Origin: Bacteroidetes bacterium UBA6221
Lineage (GTDB): Bacteria; Bacteroidota; Bacteroidia; Chitinophagales; Chitinophagaceae
NCBI GenBank assembly: GCA_002421685.1
Contig: DISB01000021.1
Span: forward strand, 1-64,000
Length of the DNA stretch: 64,000 nt
Direction: 5' to 3'
The notes beneath the pieces are model-generated. The model saw nothing but the letters and a program-made list of their open reading frames with translations, was not told where the DNA came from and ran no database searches. Shown here in pieces: positions 52,311 through 62,732 of the stretch; the stretch's first letter is position 1; every line of letters starts with the position of its first letter. The position numbers and the translations under genes were made by a program.

Positions 52311-55300
52311 ATGACACAGACAGATCTTCTTGCACTGCTGCAGCAAAACTATCCTGACGGGGCTGACTCTGGCACGATGGATGTTGCTGCTTTGCAGAAT
52401 ACATCATACACTGCGCTGTTCACACAGTTGGGTATATCATCAACGGCTATACCACTCAATAACAGCACGGGATTTACGACACAGGGTACAGGTATACTTT
52501 TCAAAGGCAGTGTCAATGGTACTTTTTTAGGTTTGACCAACCCTGCCGTTACCATACAGTTCACTCCCGATCTGGCCAACAGTGGGGCTTTTGTGATGCT
52601 TATCCATTTGAATCTGCCGGCGAACTGGACGTTTGGACAGTCTATCCCGTTTTTTACGGGAGGCATATATGATGCATTAGTGCTTGATATGAGTGTTGCA
52701 CCGGCATTGATCCTTGCTTCAGGGCAGGCCACCGACCCGGTCAATAATGCGAATACCACAACACCGGACATCTATTTCTATGGCCTGATAAGCAATACAC
52801 AGGGGCCCGTATCGTTCACGCTCGCTCTTGCTTTGCTGGATGCATTCACAGCGGAGACCACAGTATTTGGCCCGATAGGGCTTAATATGACCGTACCGGG
52901 GCAGGAAACGATCAATATGAACCTGGTAGTGGGTAACGGAACTATATCCAATCTTTTTGGCAGCGATTCTGTTTCGCTGTCATTGACCCTTTCGTTATTT
53001 GCAGGCCAACTACCGGGCATTACACAATACCAGAGTGGCGTGCAGTTTACAGCAACGACCACATTTGGCAGTGATAATATTACGCTGAGCGCTTTGCTAA
53101 CGGGGCAGTCTGATGGTATCCTCAACCTGGAAATAACCGGCACTGCTCTTGCTATTGATGCAAACGCGATCAGTACTTATTTCGGCAGCAACAACGGTAT
53201 ACTTTCCAGTCTTCCGTCGCAGTTCCAGGGTAACGGCACGAGCCTTATAGCAATCTCTGCTATTAATTTTGGTATTGGGCTTACTTCAAAAACACTGGAG
53301 TATGCGATGATGACTATCACGGCTCTTGAGGGCCAGTTATGGAATGTATGGATGGATGGGAGCACGCCGGTGATATCTATCGGAAACCTTTCATTTACAT
53401 TCAGCATTTTCCAGCCTTTCGGCACAACCCCGACTTACGAATTTAATTTCGCAGGCATATTTGAACTTGGTGGTGTAGTGCCTATCCTTATACAGGCACA
53501 ATTGGGTAATGCCAGTGACCTCATATTGTCCGGTCAGTTGCTTGTGGGTGAGCAGCCGGGTGTGGCAGCTTTGGTTGCCGCGTTCTACCCCGGCCAGACG
53601 TCTATTCCTTCAGACCTGGTTTTTGAAGCGCTCAATTTTGAGGCCGATATTACGGCCGGGATGTATAGCGTTGGCATGACCATCGCTGGAGATTGGGAGT
53701 TCGAGTTTGGGGATAATGGAACGATCGCATTCGAGGAGCTTTCCTTGTCTTTTGAGTATGACTCAGCCAGCTCACCTGCAGTGCAGGCAGGTATACAAGG
53801 GAAGTTCAGCATTGATGAGACAAACCAGTTCGATATCTCTCTTGAGATCTCGGATACGAATTTTACATTTGACGGTACATGGGAGGATACCGGAAAGCCA
53901 ATCACCTATATTGATATTGTAATGGCGCTGGGCATGTATGGGCTTCCTGCATTGCCGGATATTGACCTTGACCTTACAGGTGCAGAACTGACCTTCGATT
54001 CGCAAAACCTTATATTCTCTTTTGAACTAGATTCAAAATCTTTCGGTGATGCGATAATCGTTGCGGGGAAAAGTACCGCGGGTAGCTGGGGCTTTATCTT
54101 CGGGCTGGAAGGAGCGCCGAAAGGCCAGCCTATAAATATTGATCTTGGCAATATTCCTGTAGTAGGCAACCTTGTGCCCAGTGGCGATGATGTATTGTCT
54201 ATCACTAATCTGCGCTTTGTGGGCGCCACAACCAATCTCCCTGCAATAACGCTGACAACGAGACAGCAGGCTATACTGGGAACACAAGTAAGCAGCGGCA
54301 TAACGTTGTCCATCGACTTTTCTGTAGGCACGCTGGTACAGGAGAGTTTTACAGTCAGGTTCGCACTCAATGACGGGTCGGCATATGATACTCCGCCACC
54401 GCCTTCGCAGCAGCAATCCCAGTCTGCCATAGCGGCTGTGCCATCTGATAACCTGCCATCTACCGCGTCGGCAGGTTCGCTTGCTACCTGGGTGAATGTG
54501 CAGCGCACGTTTGGGCCGGTACAGATCAACCGTGTGGGTTTCCAGGTATCGGGCAGCAATGTCCTTGGGCTGCTGCTTGATGCAGGTGTGTCGCTTGGAG
54601 GGCTAAGTATAGGGCTTACCGCACTCGAAGTAACTATTCCGATATCGTCACCATATGTTCCCGGTTTCAGTCTTGGCGGCCTGGAGGTAGCATATACGGG
54701 CACTGATTTCACCATACAGGGAGGCTTGCTTGCAGTTCCGGGCCAGTCACCTGCTGAATATACAGGCAACCTTACGGTGCAGGCAGGCCCTTTCGGCGCT
54801 ACAGCCTTCGGCATGTATACAACAGTAAGCGGCCAGCCTTCCCTATTCGCATATTTAGCGGTAACGGCCCCGTTGGGCGGCCCTCCATTCTTCTTTGTAA
54901 CAGGGTTGGCAGGGGGCTTCGGCTATAACGCGCAAATCAACCTGCCTACTATTGATACGGTGAGCACTTACCCGCTAATACAGGCGGTAACACAAGTGCC
55001 GCCACAGTCGGCATCGCAGGTGCAGGCCGCATTGCAATCCCTGGTAAGTCCACAGGTGAATGAGAACTGGCTTGCCGCCGGTATCAAGTTCACTTCGTTT
55101 GAAATGCTCAACTCATTCGCATTGCTGACGGTAGCATTTGGGAATAGTTTTTCCGTAGCGCTGATGGGCGAATCAACGATAACAGTGCCATTGTCTGTAC
55201 CGGGCGAAACGCAACAACCGGCTATAGCACAGGCGCAAATGACCATACTTATAGAATTTTTGCCCTCGCAGGGAGTATTCGCGGTCAATGCTCAACTGTC

Positions 55301-56687
55301 ACCGGCGTCTTATGTGCTAAATCAGAATGCACATATCACGGGAGGTTTTGCGTTCTATCTATGGTTCGACCCGAGCCCATATGCGGGTGATTTTGTAGTG
55401 ACTTTGGGTGGTTACAATCCATACTTTGTTCCGCAACCGTATTATCCGTCGGTACCAAGGCTGGGTATTTCCTGGCAGATATCAACGGACATGTCCATAA
55501 CAGGCGGTGTTTATTTCGCCCTTACACCATCGGCTATCATGGCCGGTGGCAGCCTGAGCGCTGTGTACCATACCAATAGTCTCCGCGCATGGTTTAATGC
55601 CGAGGCTGATTTCCTGATGCGCTTTAAACCGTTTGCTTACGAGATAAGCATCAGCGTTACTGTTGGTGCTTCGGTGACACTTGACCTTCTTGTAACAACC
55701 AAAACCATTACCATTTCTGTAGGTGTTGGACTCCAGCTCTGGGGGCCGCCATTCGGCGGGTCGGCGCGCATAGACCTTTCTATTATTTCTTTTACCATTG
55801 ATTTTGGTGCAGACCTCGACAAACCATCAGATCTGACATGGGATGTGTTCACTGCGAGTTTCCTGCCTCCGCCACAGTCTACACCTCCGGCAGGTGGTGG
55901 CACACAGCAATTACCCCGCAGCTTTGATGAAAGCGACGTCCCAACAACCACTACCGATAGTATCATATCACTAAGTGCTACTACCGGTCTGATACAAACT
56001 ATAGATGCTAATACCTGGCAAGTAGATCCGGAAACTTTCGCATTGTTGGTAACCCTACAGATACCTACAACCACAGCAAGTGTGAATACTACCGATGAAC
56101 ACAATAATCCTGTAAATACACCGGTACCTGGCTCATGGAATACAAGTATTGGTGTAGGGCCTATGGGTATCGCTGTGGGCGACCTCACCGTAGTATTGAC
56201 CATTGACATTGCTGCTCCGGGCGCCGGAGATGAAGATGTGTGGGTATCACAGGCTGTTACCGGCTCACTGCCCAAGGGCATGTGGGAAAATACTACCAAC
56301 CAGATGAGCACTGATGGTACGATATCGGATGCTCTGGTAGGTGTTAGCCTTGTGCCTACTCCGCCGGCCCCGGCTACAACAGCCGCTATAGATCTCAACC
56401 TGTTGCTTTTTAATCCGGCAAATCCTGTAAGCTGGAATTGGTCCGATCCTACAATTGCCACAACAGACCAATATGGCTCAGACGACCCTATGACAACTCT
56501 TGAATCGTCGCTGGTTGACACTACGGTTGCCGCCACGCGTAGCGCATGGATAACCTCACTGAATGCACAGGGATTCAATCTTAATTCTAATATCAATGTA
56601 TCGAATTTCGCTGCTAACGCAAATAATCTGCTGCTGAGCCCGCCTGCGCTGCGCCTTGCCGGGGAAGAAAAAGCAGAATCAGCTTAA
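52311..56687 (+). CDS. Giant DUF6603-like beta-rich protein
   Basis: 1,458 residues. No signal peptide; starts MTQTDLLALLQQNYPDG. The first half consists of repeated amphipathic beta segments of 50-80 residues with SLSLTLSLF and FNFAGIFELGG-type strands. From about residue 730 the sequence GPVQINRVGFQVSG, GLLLDAGVSLGGLSIGLTALEV and later FVTGLAGGFGYNAQINLPTI match my memory of the DUF6603 family. A Pro/Gly linker (near 1186) is followed by a separate C-terminal domain. Its job is unknown. Its length, lack of export signal and fixed gene neighbours suggest a large structural or scaffold protein. Confidence 0.72.
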   Translation: MTQTDLLALLQQNYPDGADSGTMDVAALQNTSYTALFTQLGISSTAIPLNNSTGFTTQGTGILFKGSVNGTFLGLTNPAVTIQFTPDLANSGAFVMLIHLNLPANWTFGQSIPFFTGGIYDALVLDMSVAPALILASGQATDPVNNANTTTPDIYFYGLISNTQGPVSFTLALALLDAFTAETTVFGPIGLNMTVPGQETINMNLVVGNGTISNLFGSDSVSLSLTLSLFAGQLPGITQYQSGVQFTATTTFGSDNITLSALLTGQSDGILNLEITGTALAIDANAISTYFGSNNGILSSLPSQFQGNGTSLIAISAINFGIGLTSKTLEYAMMTITALEGQLWNVWMDGSTPVISIGNLSFTFSIFQPFGTTPTYEFNFAGIFELGGVVPILIQAQLGNASDLILSGQLLVGEQPGVAALVAAFYPGQTSIPSDLVFEALNFEADITAGMYSVGMTIAGDWEFEFGDNGTIAFEELSLSFEYDSASSPAVQAGIQGKFSIDETNQFDISLEISDTNFTFDGTWEDTGKPITYIDIVMALGMYGLPALPDIDLDLTGAELTFDSQNLIFSFELDSKSFGDAIIVAGKSTAGSWGFIFGLEGAPKGQPINIDLGNIPVVGNLVPSGDDVLSITNLRFVGATTNLPAITLTTRQQAILGTQVSSGITLSIDFSVGTLVQESFTVRFALNDGSAYDTPPPPSQQQSQSAIAAVPSDNLPSTASAGSLATWVNVQRTFGPVQINRVGFQVSGSNVLGLLLDAGVSLGGLSIGLTALEVTIPISSPYVPGFSLGGLEVAYTGTDFTIQGGLLAVPGQSPAEYTGNLTVQAGPFGATAFGMYTTVSGQPSLFAYLAVTAPLGGPPFFFVTGLAGGFGYNAQINLPTIDTVSTYPLIQAVTQVPPQSASQVQAALQSLVSPQVNENWLAAGIKFTSFEMLNSFALLTVAFGNSFSVALMGESTITVPLSVPGETQQPAIAQAQMTILIEFLPSQGVFAVNAQLSPASYVLNQNAHITGGFAFYLWFDPSPYAGDFVVTLGGYNPYFVPQPYYPSVPRLGISWQISTDMSITGGVYFALTPSAIMAGGSLSAVYHTNSLRAWFNAEADFLMRFKPFAYEISISVTVGASVTLDLLVTTKTITISVGVGLQLWGPPFGGSARIDLSIISFTIDFGADLDKPSDLTWDVFTASFLPPPQSTPPAGGGTQQLPRSFDESDVPTTTTDSIISLSATTGLIQTIDANTWQVDPETFALLVTLQIPTTTASVNTTDEHNNPVNTPVPGSWNTSIGVGPMGIAVGDLTVVLTIDIAAPGAGDEDVWVSQAVTGSLPKGMWENTTNQMSTDGTISDALVGVSLVPTPPAPATTAAIDLNLLLFNPANPVSWNWSDPTIATTDQYGSDDPMTTLESSLVDTTVAATRSAWITSLNAQGFNLNSNINVSNFAANANNLLLSPPALRLAGEEKAESA

Positions 56688-56717
56688 TCATTTTATTAAC
56701 GTGAATACTATATAAAA

Positions 56718-58055
56718 ATGAGCACCGACAGCACACTGACCTTTATACAAAACCAGCTACCACCGCTGGATAGTGGCGATTATGTAGTGAATGTTTCGCA
56801 GACCATCTCGCTCAAGGGAGTAGCTGTAGAAACATTCCAGACAAGCCCGCTTACCCTTTTTGTCAGCGGGAAGCGTTTTCAGCTCGACAGTTCTGATATA
56901 CAGAGTGTGTTTCCCCCTGATAGCCAGCAAGGGTATTTTGGCAATGTATTTCCACATGTGGTATTCTCCACATCTACGCTACCCTGGCAGCGTGGAACGG
57001 GGGTGGCCGCAAGTACAGGCACTGATGATGTAGCATCGTGGCTGGGGCTCATGATATTTGGGGAGACAGACCCTGCACCTGCACCTCAAAGCCTTACGCT
57101 GCAAGACTTGCTAACGCCGCCATCGGGCATCTATTATCCACAGCTTACGCTTGAACCGGGGCAGCAGAGTACAGACCCTGTAACTGTTATAGATGTACCA
57201 ACAGCATTATTTAACCAGATAGCTCCAAGCGTAAATGATCTTGCATGGCTTGCGCACACACGTGAAGTAGATGTAAGCGCTAAGGCTACAAGCGGTGATG
57301 ATCCGGCGCCGGGCATAATGAGCGTGGTAATTGGTAACCGCCTGCCACCTGTGGGCATGCATACCAATGTTTTCCTGGTATCATTTGAGAATTACGGTAC
57401 AATGCTTCCGGGAGACGATGGCACACCATCATCATTGTCATCTTCTTACCAGTATATGCGTATGGTGGTGCTCGATACATGGTCATTTATGGCTACAAGC
57501 GAGCCGGTCACTTTCGCACAGTACCTGGAGGCGGTAAATGTTAACCCTGCCGGACTGCAACAATTTTATAATACAGCGATCTCGTCGGGAAATGCTGATT
57601 CGGATGCTGCTGTAGAGAACATAATAAATATGGGGTATACCGGCTTCGAACACCAGTTGCGCGACGGCAGCAATACCATTTCGTGGTACAGGGGGCCGAT
57701 GCTGCCTTATGGCACATCTTTGTTCATGCAGGTACCATTTGGTGATGCGGATCAACTATTGCGCTACGATCCCGGATCAGGAATGTTTGACACTTCCTAT
57801 TCCGCTGCATGGCAACTGGGACGGCTGCTGGCATTGAATGACAGGAGTTTCGCACTGGCAATGTTTCGTTGGAAAGCAGGGCATACAGCCGCAGCAGCCC
57901 TGGCCCTCGAACAGCAAATGCTCAACGAGCAACTGGATATGGATGTTGATGACCAGCAACTGGCTGTACAACAAAATATAGAGCGGATAAAAGCCGGATT
58001 GCTACAGGTGGTGAAACCTATTACTGAAAATTTCCCTACTCAAAATAACGCTTAA
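56718..58055 (+). CDS. Uncharacterised operon protein, 445 residues
   Basis: I do not recognise a named family. No signal peptide or membrane helix. Features: a beta-rich N-terminal half (VNVSQTISLKGVAVE; FPHVVFSTSTLPWQR), a middle with SYQYMRMVVLDTWSFM, and a C-terminal region WYRGPMLPYG ... YSAAWQLGRLLALNDRSFALAMFRWK followed by a Gln-rich helical tail. The layout resembles conserved proteins that I have seen next to DUF6603-like proteins but cannot name. Spacing to the neighbours is 30 and 10 bases, so it is co-expressed with them. Confidence 0.8.
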   Translation: MSTDSTLTFIQNQLPPLDSGDYVVNVSQTISLKGVAVETFQTSPLTLFVSGKRFQLDSSDIQSVFPPDSQQGYFGNVFPHVVFSTSTLPWQRGTGVAASTGTDDVASWLGLMIFGETDPAPAPQSLTLQDLLTPPSGIYYPQLTLEPGQQSTDPVTVIDVPTALFNQIAPSVNDLAWLAHTREVDVSAKATSGDDPAPGIMSVVIGNRLPPVGMHTNVFLVSFENYGTMLPGDDGTPSSLSSSYQYMRMVVLDTWSFMATSEPVTFAQYLEAVNVNPAGLQQFYNTAISSGNADSDAAVENIINMGYTGFEHQLRDGSNTISWYRGPMLPYGTSLFMQVPFGDADQLLRYDPGSGMFDTSYSAAWQLGRLLALNDRSFALAMFRWKAGHTAAAALALEQQMLNEQLDMDVDDQQLAVQQNIERIKAGLLQVVKPITENFPTQNNA

Positions 58056-58065
58056 ATACGAGGAT

Positions 58066-59007
58066 ATGGCTTTCATTAAACGACCAACACACGAACAACT
58101 GAAGCAACAGCTGAAGCAGGGAAGTGCACAACAGGCTGTCGGGGCAAAAGCACCGTATGTAGAGCAGGATGATACGCAAACCATCGAGACGTGGTTCACA
58201 AGGTTGCATCTATTTTATGGGATACCTTTTAATTATGTGGTGCCTGATGCGCGCATGTTGCCCATAGAATCGCTACGTTTTTTCCAGGTAGATAATAACT
58301 GGATGGAAGTGTTGATAGACGGCGCATTCAGCATTGGCGCCAGCAAGGCGCCGGATAAGGACTCGCTCATGCAGTCGAATATTATGGCTGTACGTCATAG
58401 CGCGAAACAAAAGCGTGGCAGTGTGCGTCAGCTCATTCTCAGGAAGGCAAAAGGCCCGGCAGCCGAAAAGGCAAAGCAACAGCTTGTTGCTGGTGCTGCC
58501 GATGCCCCGGGCCCGGTAAGCGGTTTCTTCCTCCGGTCAATGGTAGTGACAGGATGGCCCGGAATGCAGGTCTATGGGTTTTCGGACAGCGCAGGACAGA
58601 ATCCCATCCAGATATTGCGCATGGAATTGCTTTCTCCTTCTTTGCTGTTTGTTTTGTTTGACGGGATGGTAGCGTCAGTTATCTTGCAGGAGCCGTCTGA
58701 AGGAGTACATTTTGGCGTAACTCCTGATACAACACCACCTACCACAGAGCTGCGATATGCAGCTACAGGAGGAGATGTGACGAGCGGGCAAATTATTCCG
58801 TCGCAGGAGACATATCCGGTACCCATGCGTACCACAAGTACATTTAACGTGCTACGTGCAAACACATTCGCACAACAACTGATCAATCAACCTACGGTTT
58901 GGCCTCCGGGAACCAATCCTCCTTATCCCGCATTTACAGCGGCACAGTTTGCGCTTGAAATGGTACAAGGCGTACAGGAAGTCAGCTTTAACATTAGTAA
59001 TAGTTAA
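58066..59007 (+). CDS. Uncharacterised operon protein, 313 residues
   Basis: No signal peptide. Lys/Gln-rich start (KRPTHEQLKQQLKQGSAQQ), then the block TRLHLFYGIPFNYVVPDARM, LPIESLRFFQVDNNW and VLIDGAFSIG, followed by GFFLRSMVVTGWPGMQVYGF and NVLRANTFAQQLINQP. The pattern (a small protein with GIPF-x-VPD and RFF-x(n)-NW blocks) looks conserved across distant bacteria, but I cannot assign a family. It lies 10 bases after and 14 before its neighbours. Confidence 0.8.
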   Translation: MAFIKRPTHEQLKQQLKQGSAQQAVGAKAPYVEQDDTQTIETWFTRLHLFYGIPFNYVVPDARMLPIESLRFFQVDNNWMEVLIDGAFSIGASKAPDKDSLMQSNIMAVRHSAKQKRGSVRQLILRKAKGPAAEKAKQQLVAGAADAPGPVSGFFLRSMVVTGWPGMQVYGFSDSAGQNPIQILRMELLSPSLLFVLFDGMVASVILQEPSEGVHFGVTPDTTPPTTELRYAATGGDVTSGQIIPSQETYPVPMRTTSTFNVLRANTFAQQLINQPTVWPPGTNPPYPAFTAAQFALEMVQGVQEVSFNISNS

Positions 59008-59021
59008 TAACATACCTGGTC

Positions 59022-62000
59022 ATGAATCTGAATACTCCAACACTCATTGTTCCCATAGATGTGCAAGCGCTGTGTGTGGGAAACCCTGATGTATCAAACA
59101 ATGCTACAGTGCTTTCACCAGAGGCTGATTTCAGCGAATTGCCCTGGAGTAATAGCGGTGTGTTTGTGAATGAATCATCGTACACCAGTACGAAGGTAAT
59201 GATAGGTTCATCACCGTTTAACGGGCAGGTGCCTGCCCAATTCGGCATTCACCTGCACTGGGCGTTGCCCGATGGGCTTACCCAGGCTATTAGCGCAAAA
59301 GGCCAGCAGGATGCTACTCCCATGTTCCCTTCAGTACCCAATCGTTGGTTGTTGTCACGCATCATTCTCGACCTGACAGATCCTGCGACACCTGTTACCA
59401 CCGTACAAAGCTGGGTGATAGAAAGCGACCGCCTTATGGCCACACAGGACCCAAGCCTTCCACCTGTCTTTCCGCAACCCAGCGTACCAGTCAATCCTAC
59501 CCTGGGTGGGCAAACTTATAATTTCGTAGGCCAGGCTTTTGATCTCGATGGCTGGTCTGAGACTACCGCATCACGCCTTACGCCGCTTACCGCCACCGGT
59601 TATGGCAATACCGCGTTTGCCGCTTACTACCCTAATTCCAGTACGGTATTTGGCTTCTTGGATACGCTGGATGGAGCAAATTATAACGCAGCTACATGCA
59701 CGGTGCATTACCAGGTGGCAGGATGGTACAGCGACCCTACAAGCGACCCTATGAACGGGGAAACTTACGATGAAAAAGACAACCCATTTCACTGGAAGTA
59801 TACTAAGGGAAGTCAACCTCAAAGCACTATATGCAACGGCATCATTACCAATATAACCTGGAACCCTGCCACACAATACCTGAATACCAACACCAATCCG
59901 CTGAGTGTGGCTATGGGTAATAATGCCCCGGAAGCATTTGCAGCGTTGCTTGCCAATATCAACAATAATAAAACGACATACCCCAATGCTGAACTGCTGC
60001 TAGACCTGCTGCAATTCAATTATCTTTCAAAGTCAGGGCAAATACCTGATGCATTGCAGAAGTTTGAAGAAACACTTCATAAAGCATCATTCGCGCCTTT
60101 CAGGTCCGGCTCACGCTGGAAAATACTCAGCAATGATCCGAAGAAAAAACATCATAAAGAAATAAAGTCCTTCAAAACCAAGTTGGAAGCGCTCAATGCA
60201 TTGCAGGCAGCGGCAGACTCGGAGCTTGTTTCACTGAATACACAAAGCCAGCAGCTTTTTGCCGATTGGGTCAAATACCTTGTACTGAGCTATGATAATC
60301 CAACCGGCATTCCTGCAGGGCTTGATGCCAATAATGCCCAGACATTTGTTACCGCGGAAACTACGCCACTGGCTGCAGCGGTTGCCGCATACCAAGCCGA
60401 TTACATTACACCGCTCCAGCAGGCGCAAACAACACTGGCGGGTGAATTGCCAAAGCACCTTAGGCTGGTTCAAAGTGAGCCTGCCGATAATTACTGGCAG
60501 GCGCAAAACCCGGTGCTTATCATGTCCGGGCAGGATATTGTTCCTACCGTACGTTATGGACAAGATGGAGCCGGCTCAGATGATAACAAACTTAAATGCC
60601 GGCTTGATAGTGAACTATTGACCGGGCTCGCACTCGACGCGGGATTCGTAACCGGTAGCAGCGCTACAACATTAAACATGAGCATGCTGCCTTCATTGAG
60701 CTCACAACCTGCCGATGCGCCCGCAACCCTGGCCAACACGCTGCTGCAGGAAACATTTCTGCTGTCCAACCTGTTGCAAAATACCGTAGCGCAGGCTCTT
60801 GTGGTACAGGGCGGAAGCGGCAACCCTGCAACAATTGACTTTACAGGAACGGTAACCGGCCTGCAAACGAATTTAGCCGCTTTCCTTGGCGGAACGCCGC
60901 CCACAAATGCAACATATACAGGCGACGCGCCTGCATCGATCATGATATTTACTTACGCGGGTACGCCCTGGCTGCCTATAGAGATGCAATACTCCATATT
61001 TTACCAGCCTGTGCAGGCAGTGGATACGGCAAGCGGCGCACCGGTTCCGTACCAACCCGATTTTATCAATTCACAATTCAGTTGGAATACTGATTCCATT
61101 GAGCTGCAATACCAGAACGCTACACTACAGGCCGGGGCAACTTATACCGGCACTGTAACGCTTACGCCTAATGCACGGTATGATCTTGCTTTCAGCATTA
61201 AGCACTATCTCGACAATGCGCCATCTAATAACGATACCGCGGAATTACAGGCTTTGTTGAAACAGGTAAAAGCATTACCCCAACTGGCGCAGGGGCTCAG
61301 TGGTTTTATGGATTCGCTATTGATGACACAACAAACATTGCAGATGCCTGTTTGGGACCCGCTTGCCAATCCCCTGGTACAATCTCATGTCGTTGAACCC
61401 GTGGCACAGGCTGTCAATAGCCAGAATTTTGTGACACAGCAACCGGATTACCAGTTCAACCCTATACGCGCTGGCGGGCTGGAGGTAACACAAATACGCA
61501 TCATTGATGTGTTTGGCCAATATAAAGATTATTTCAACCCTTCTGTATTTGTGGCGCAAACACTGGTGCCGCCTTCATCGCTGACTGCTTCCGGAGTACA
61601 GGCCTTTCTGCCACCACGTATTAGCCAGCCGGCAAAACTTGATCTTTCATGGATGCCTGCCACAGGAGGTGATGGCAAGTCTCCGATCATTGGTTGGGTG
61701 TTACCCAACAGGATAGACAATAGCATATTCATCTATGACTCAACCGGTAATACAATAGGCGAGTTGCTGCAGCCGCCAGGCACAAGCGAAGTGATATTTA
61801 TGGCCGCCGCAGGCAGCAATAACCCACCCGGAACGACACTTACCCAGGCGCTGCAGGGGGGCGGTAATGCACAGCTTGTTAGCTTTATTACGGCGCTATA
61901 CAATAATGGGGATTCCAGTTACCTGGCACCCTTTATTGCTGCTGTGAATGAGGCGCTTACTACTATAGAACCGCCGGTAACATCTGACGACCAGGCCAGC

Positions 62001-62687
62001 GCATTGCTCATAGGTCAGCCGCTTGTTCTTGCCAACGTTTCGATGCAACTGGACCTGTTGGGCCAACCTGCTCTAGATCAGTCATGGTATGGATTTGCAG
62101 CGGCAGTGGAGAATGGTACTCCCCGTAGTGATGGCGGATTATCACAGGTGCAATTCCCTGTGCAGCTGGGTGACCTCTTACAGCTCAATGATGGTCTTGT
62201 AGGTTTCTGGCCGGGAAGTGGGGAAGTGTCTGACTTTACTACATTCTACAGCCTTGGCGCCAGCGGCACTACAGGCCCGGTTGTGCTGCCGGAGCAGGAT
62301 ACCATCACGCTTACGGCCCTTCCATCTGCAAACCCGCTCAACTTCCTGCTCCTGCTCGATCCGCGCGCGCATGTACATGCTACCACGGGTATATTGCCCG
62401 TAAAATCCATCCACCTTAAAGCCGATGAGTATAATGCGGCCTTGCAAAAATTGCAGGTCACATTCCTCACAGCCCCGGTACTCTCGGGCGCTAATGATGG
62501 TTCAATAGTATTACCGATCCCCGATGAAACACAGGGTACATGGACATGGGTCTCAGTTAATGCAGGCGCATGGAGCCCTGTGCCGCTGACAACTAACTCA
62601 ACAGCACAGGCTACGCTGAATTATACACCCCAGCAACTGGTGGATGGATGGCTGCGGCTTACCGGGTTTGAAGAGGAAGAATCATGA
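59022..62687 (+). CDS. Uncharacterised giant operon protein, 1,221 residues
   Basis: No signal peptide. N-terminal block with FGIHLHWALPDGLTQ, PSVPNRWLLSRI and VQSWVIESDRL, then FVGQAFDLDGWSE. A helical, charged stretch (residues about 340-490; KKKHHKEIKSFKTKLEAL) interrupts the beta-rich fold. Later parts have WLPIEMQYSIFYQPV, QIRIIDVFGQYKDYFNP and LPPRISQPAKLDLSWMP. I recall similarly built proteins of unknown function next to DUF6603-type genes, but I name no family. It starts 14 bases after the previous gene. Confidence 0.8.
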   Translation: MNLNTPTLIVPIDVQALCVGNPDVSNNATVLSPEADFSELPWSNSGVFVNESSYTSTKVMIGSSPFNGQVPAQFGIHLHWALPDGLTQAISAKGQQDATPMFPSVPNRWLLSRIILDLTDPATPVTTVQSWVIESDRLMATQDPSLPPVFPQPSVPVNPTLGGQTYNFVGQAFDLDGWSETTASRLTPLTATGYGNTAFAAYYPNSSTVFGFLDTLDGANYNAATCTVHYQVAGWYSDPTSDPMNGETYDEKDNPFHWKYTKGSQPQSTICNGIITNITWNPATQYLNTNTNPLSVAMGNNAPEAFAALLANINNNKTTYPNAELLLDLLQFNYLSKSGQIPDALQKFEETLHKASFAPFRSGSRWKILSNDPKKKHHKEIKSFKTKLEALNALQAAADSELVSLNTQSQQLFADWVKYLVLSYDNPTGIPAGLDANNAQTFVTAETTPLAAAVAAYQADYITPLQQAQTTLAGELPKHLRLVQSEPADNYWQAQNPVLIMSGQDIVPTVRYGQDGAGSDDNKLKCRLDSELLTGLALDAGFVTGSSATTLNMSMLPSLSSQPADAPATLANTLLQETFLLSNLLQNTVAQALVVQGGSGNPATIDFTGTVTGLQTNLAAFLGGTPPTNATYTGDAPASIMIFTYAGTPWLPIEMQYSIFYQPVQAVDTASGAPVPYQPDFINSQFSWNTDSIELQYQNATLQAGATYTGTVTLTPNARYDLAFSIKHYLDNAPSNNDTAELQALLKQVKALPQLAQGLSGFMDSLLMTQQTLQMPVWDPLANPLVQSHVVEPVAQAVNSQNFVTQQPDYQFNPIRAGGLEVTQIRIIDVFGQYKDYFNPSVFVAQTLVPPSSLTASGVQAFLPPRISQPAKLDLSWMPATGGDGKSPIIGWVLPNRIDNSIFIYDSTGNTIGELLQPPGTSEVIFMAAAGSNNPPGTTLTQALQGGGNAQLVSFITALYNNGDSSYLAPFIAAVNEALTTIEPPVTSDDQASALLIGQPLVLANVSMQLDLLGQPALDQSWYGFAAAVENGTPRSDGGLSQVQFPVQLGDLLQLNDGLVGFWPGSGEVSDFTTFYSLGASGTTGPVVLPEQDTITLTALPSANPLNFLLLLDPRAHVHATTGILPVKSIHLKADEYNAALQKLQVTFLTAPVLSGANDGSIVLPIPDETQGTWTWVSVNAGAWSPVPLTTNSTAQATLNYTPQQLVDGWLRLTGFEEEES

Positions 62688-62732
62688 ACTAATACGATTT
62701 TAAACATACACCTTAACTAATAAAACAATATT

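Noticed and set aside
53906..54814. Long antisense frame (302 codons) opposite the DUF6603-like gene
   Set aside because: It is a shadow of the GC-richer coding strand, has no recognisable domain, and the sense gene is continuous with a clear family pattern.
55637..56596. Long antisense frame (319 codons) opposite the same gene
   Set aside because: Low-complexity Val/Ser/Thr-rich translation with no domain; typical antisense shadow.
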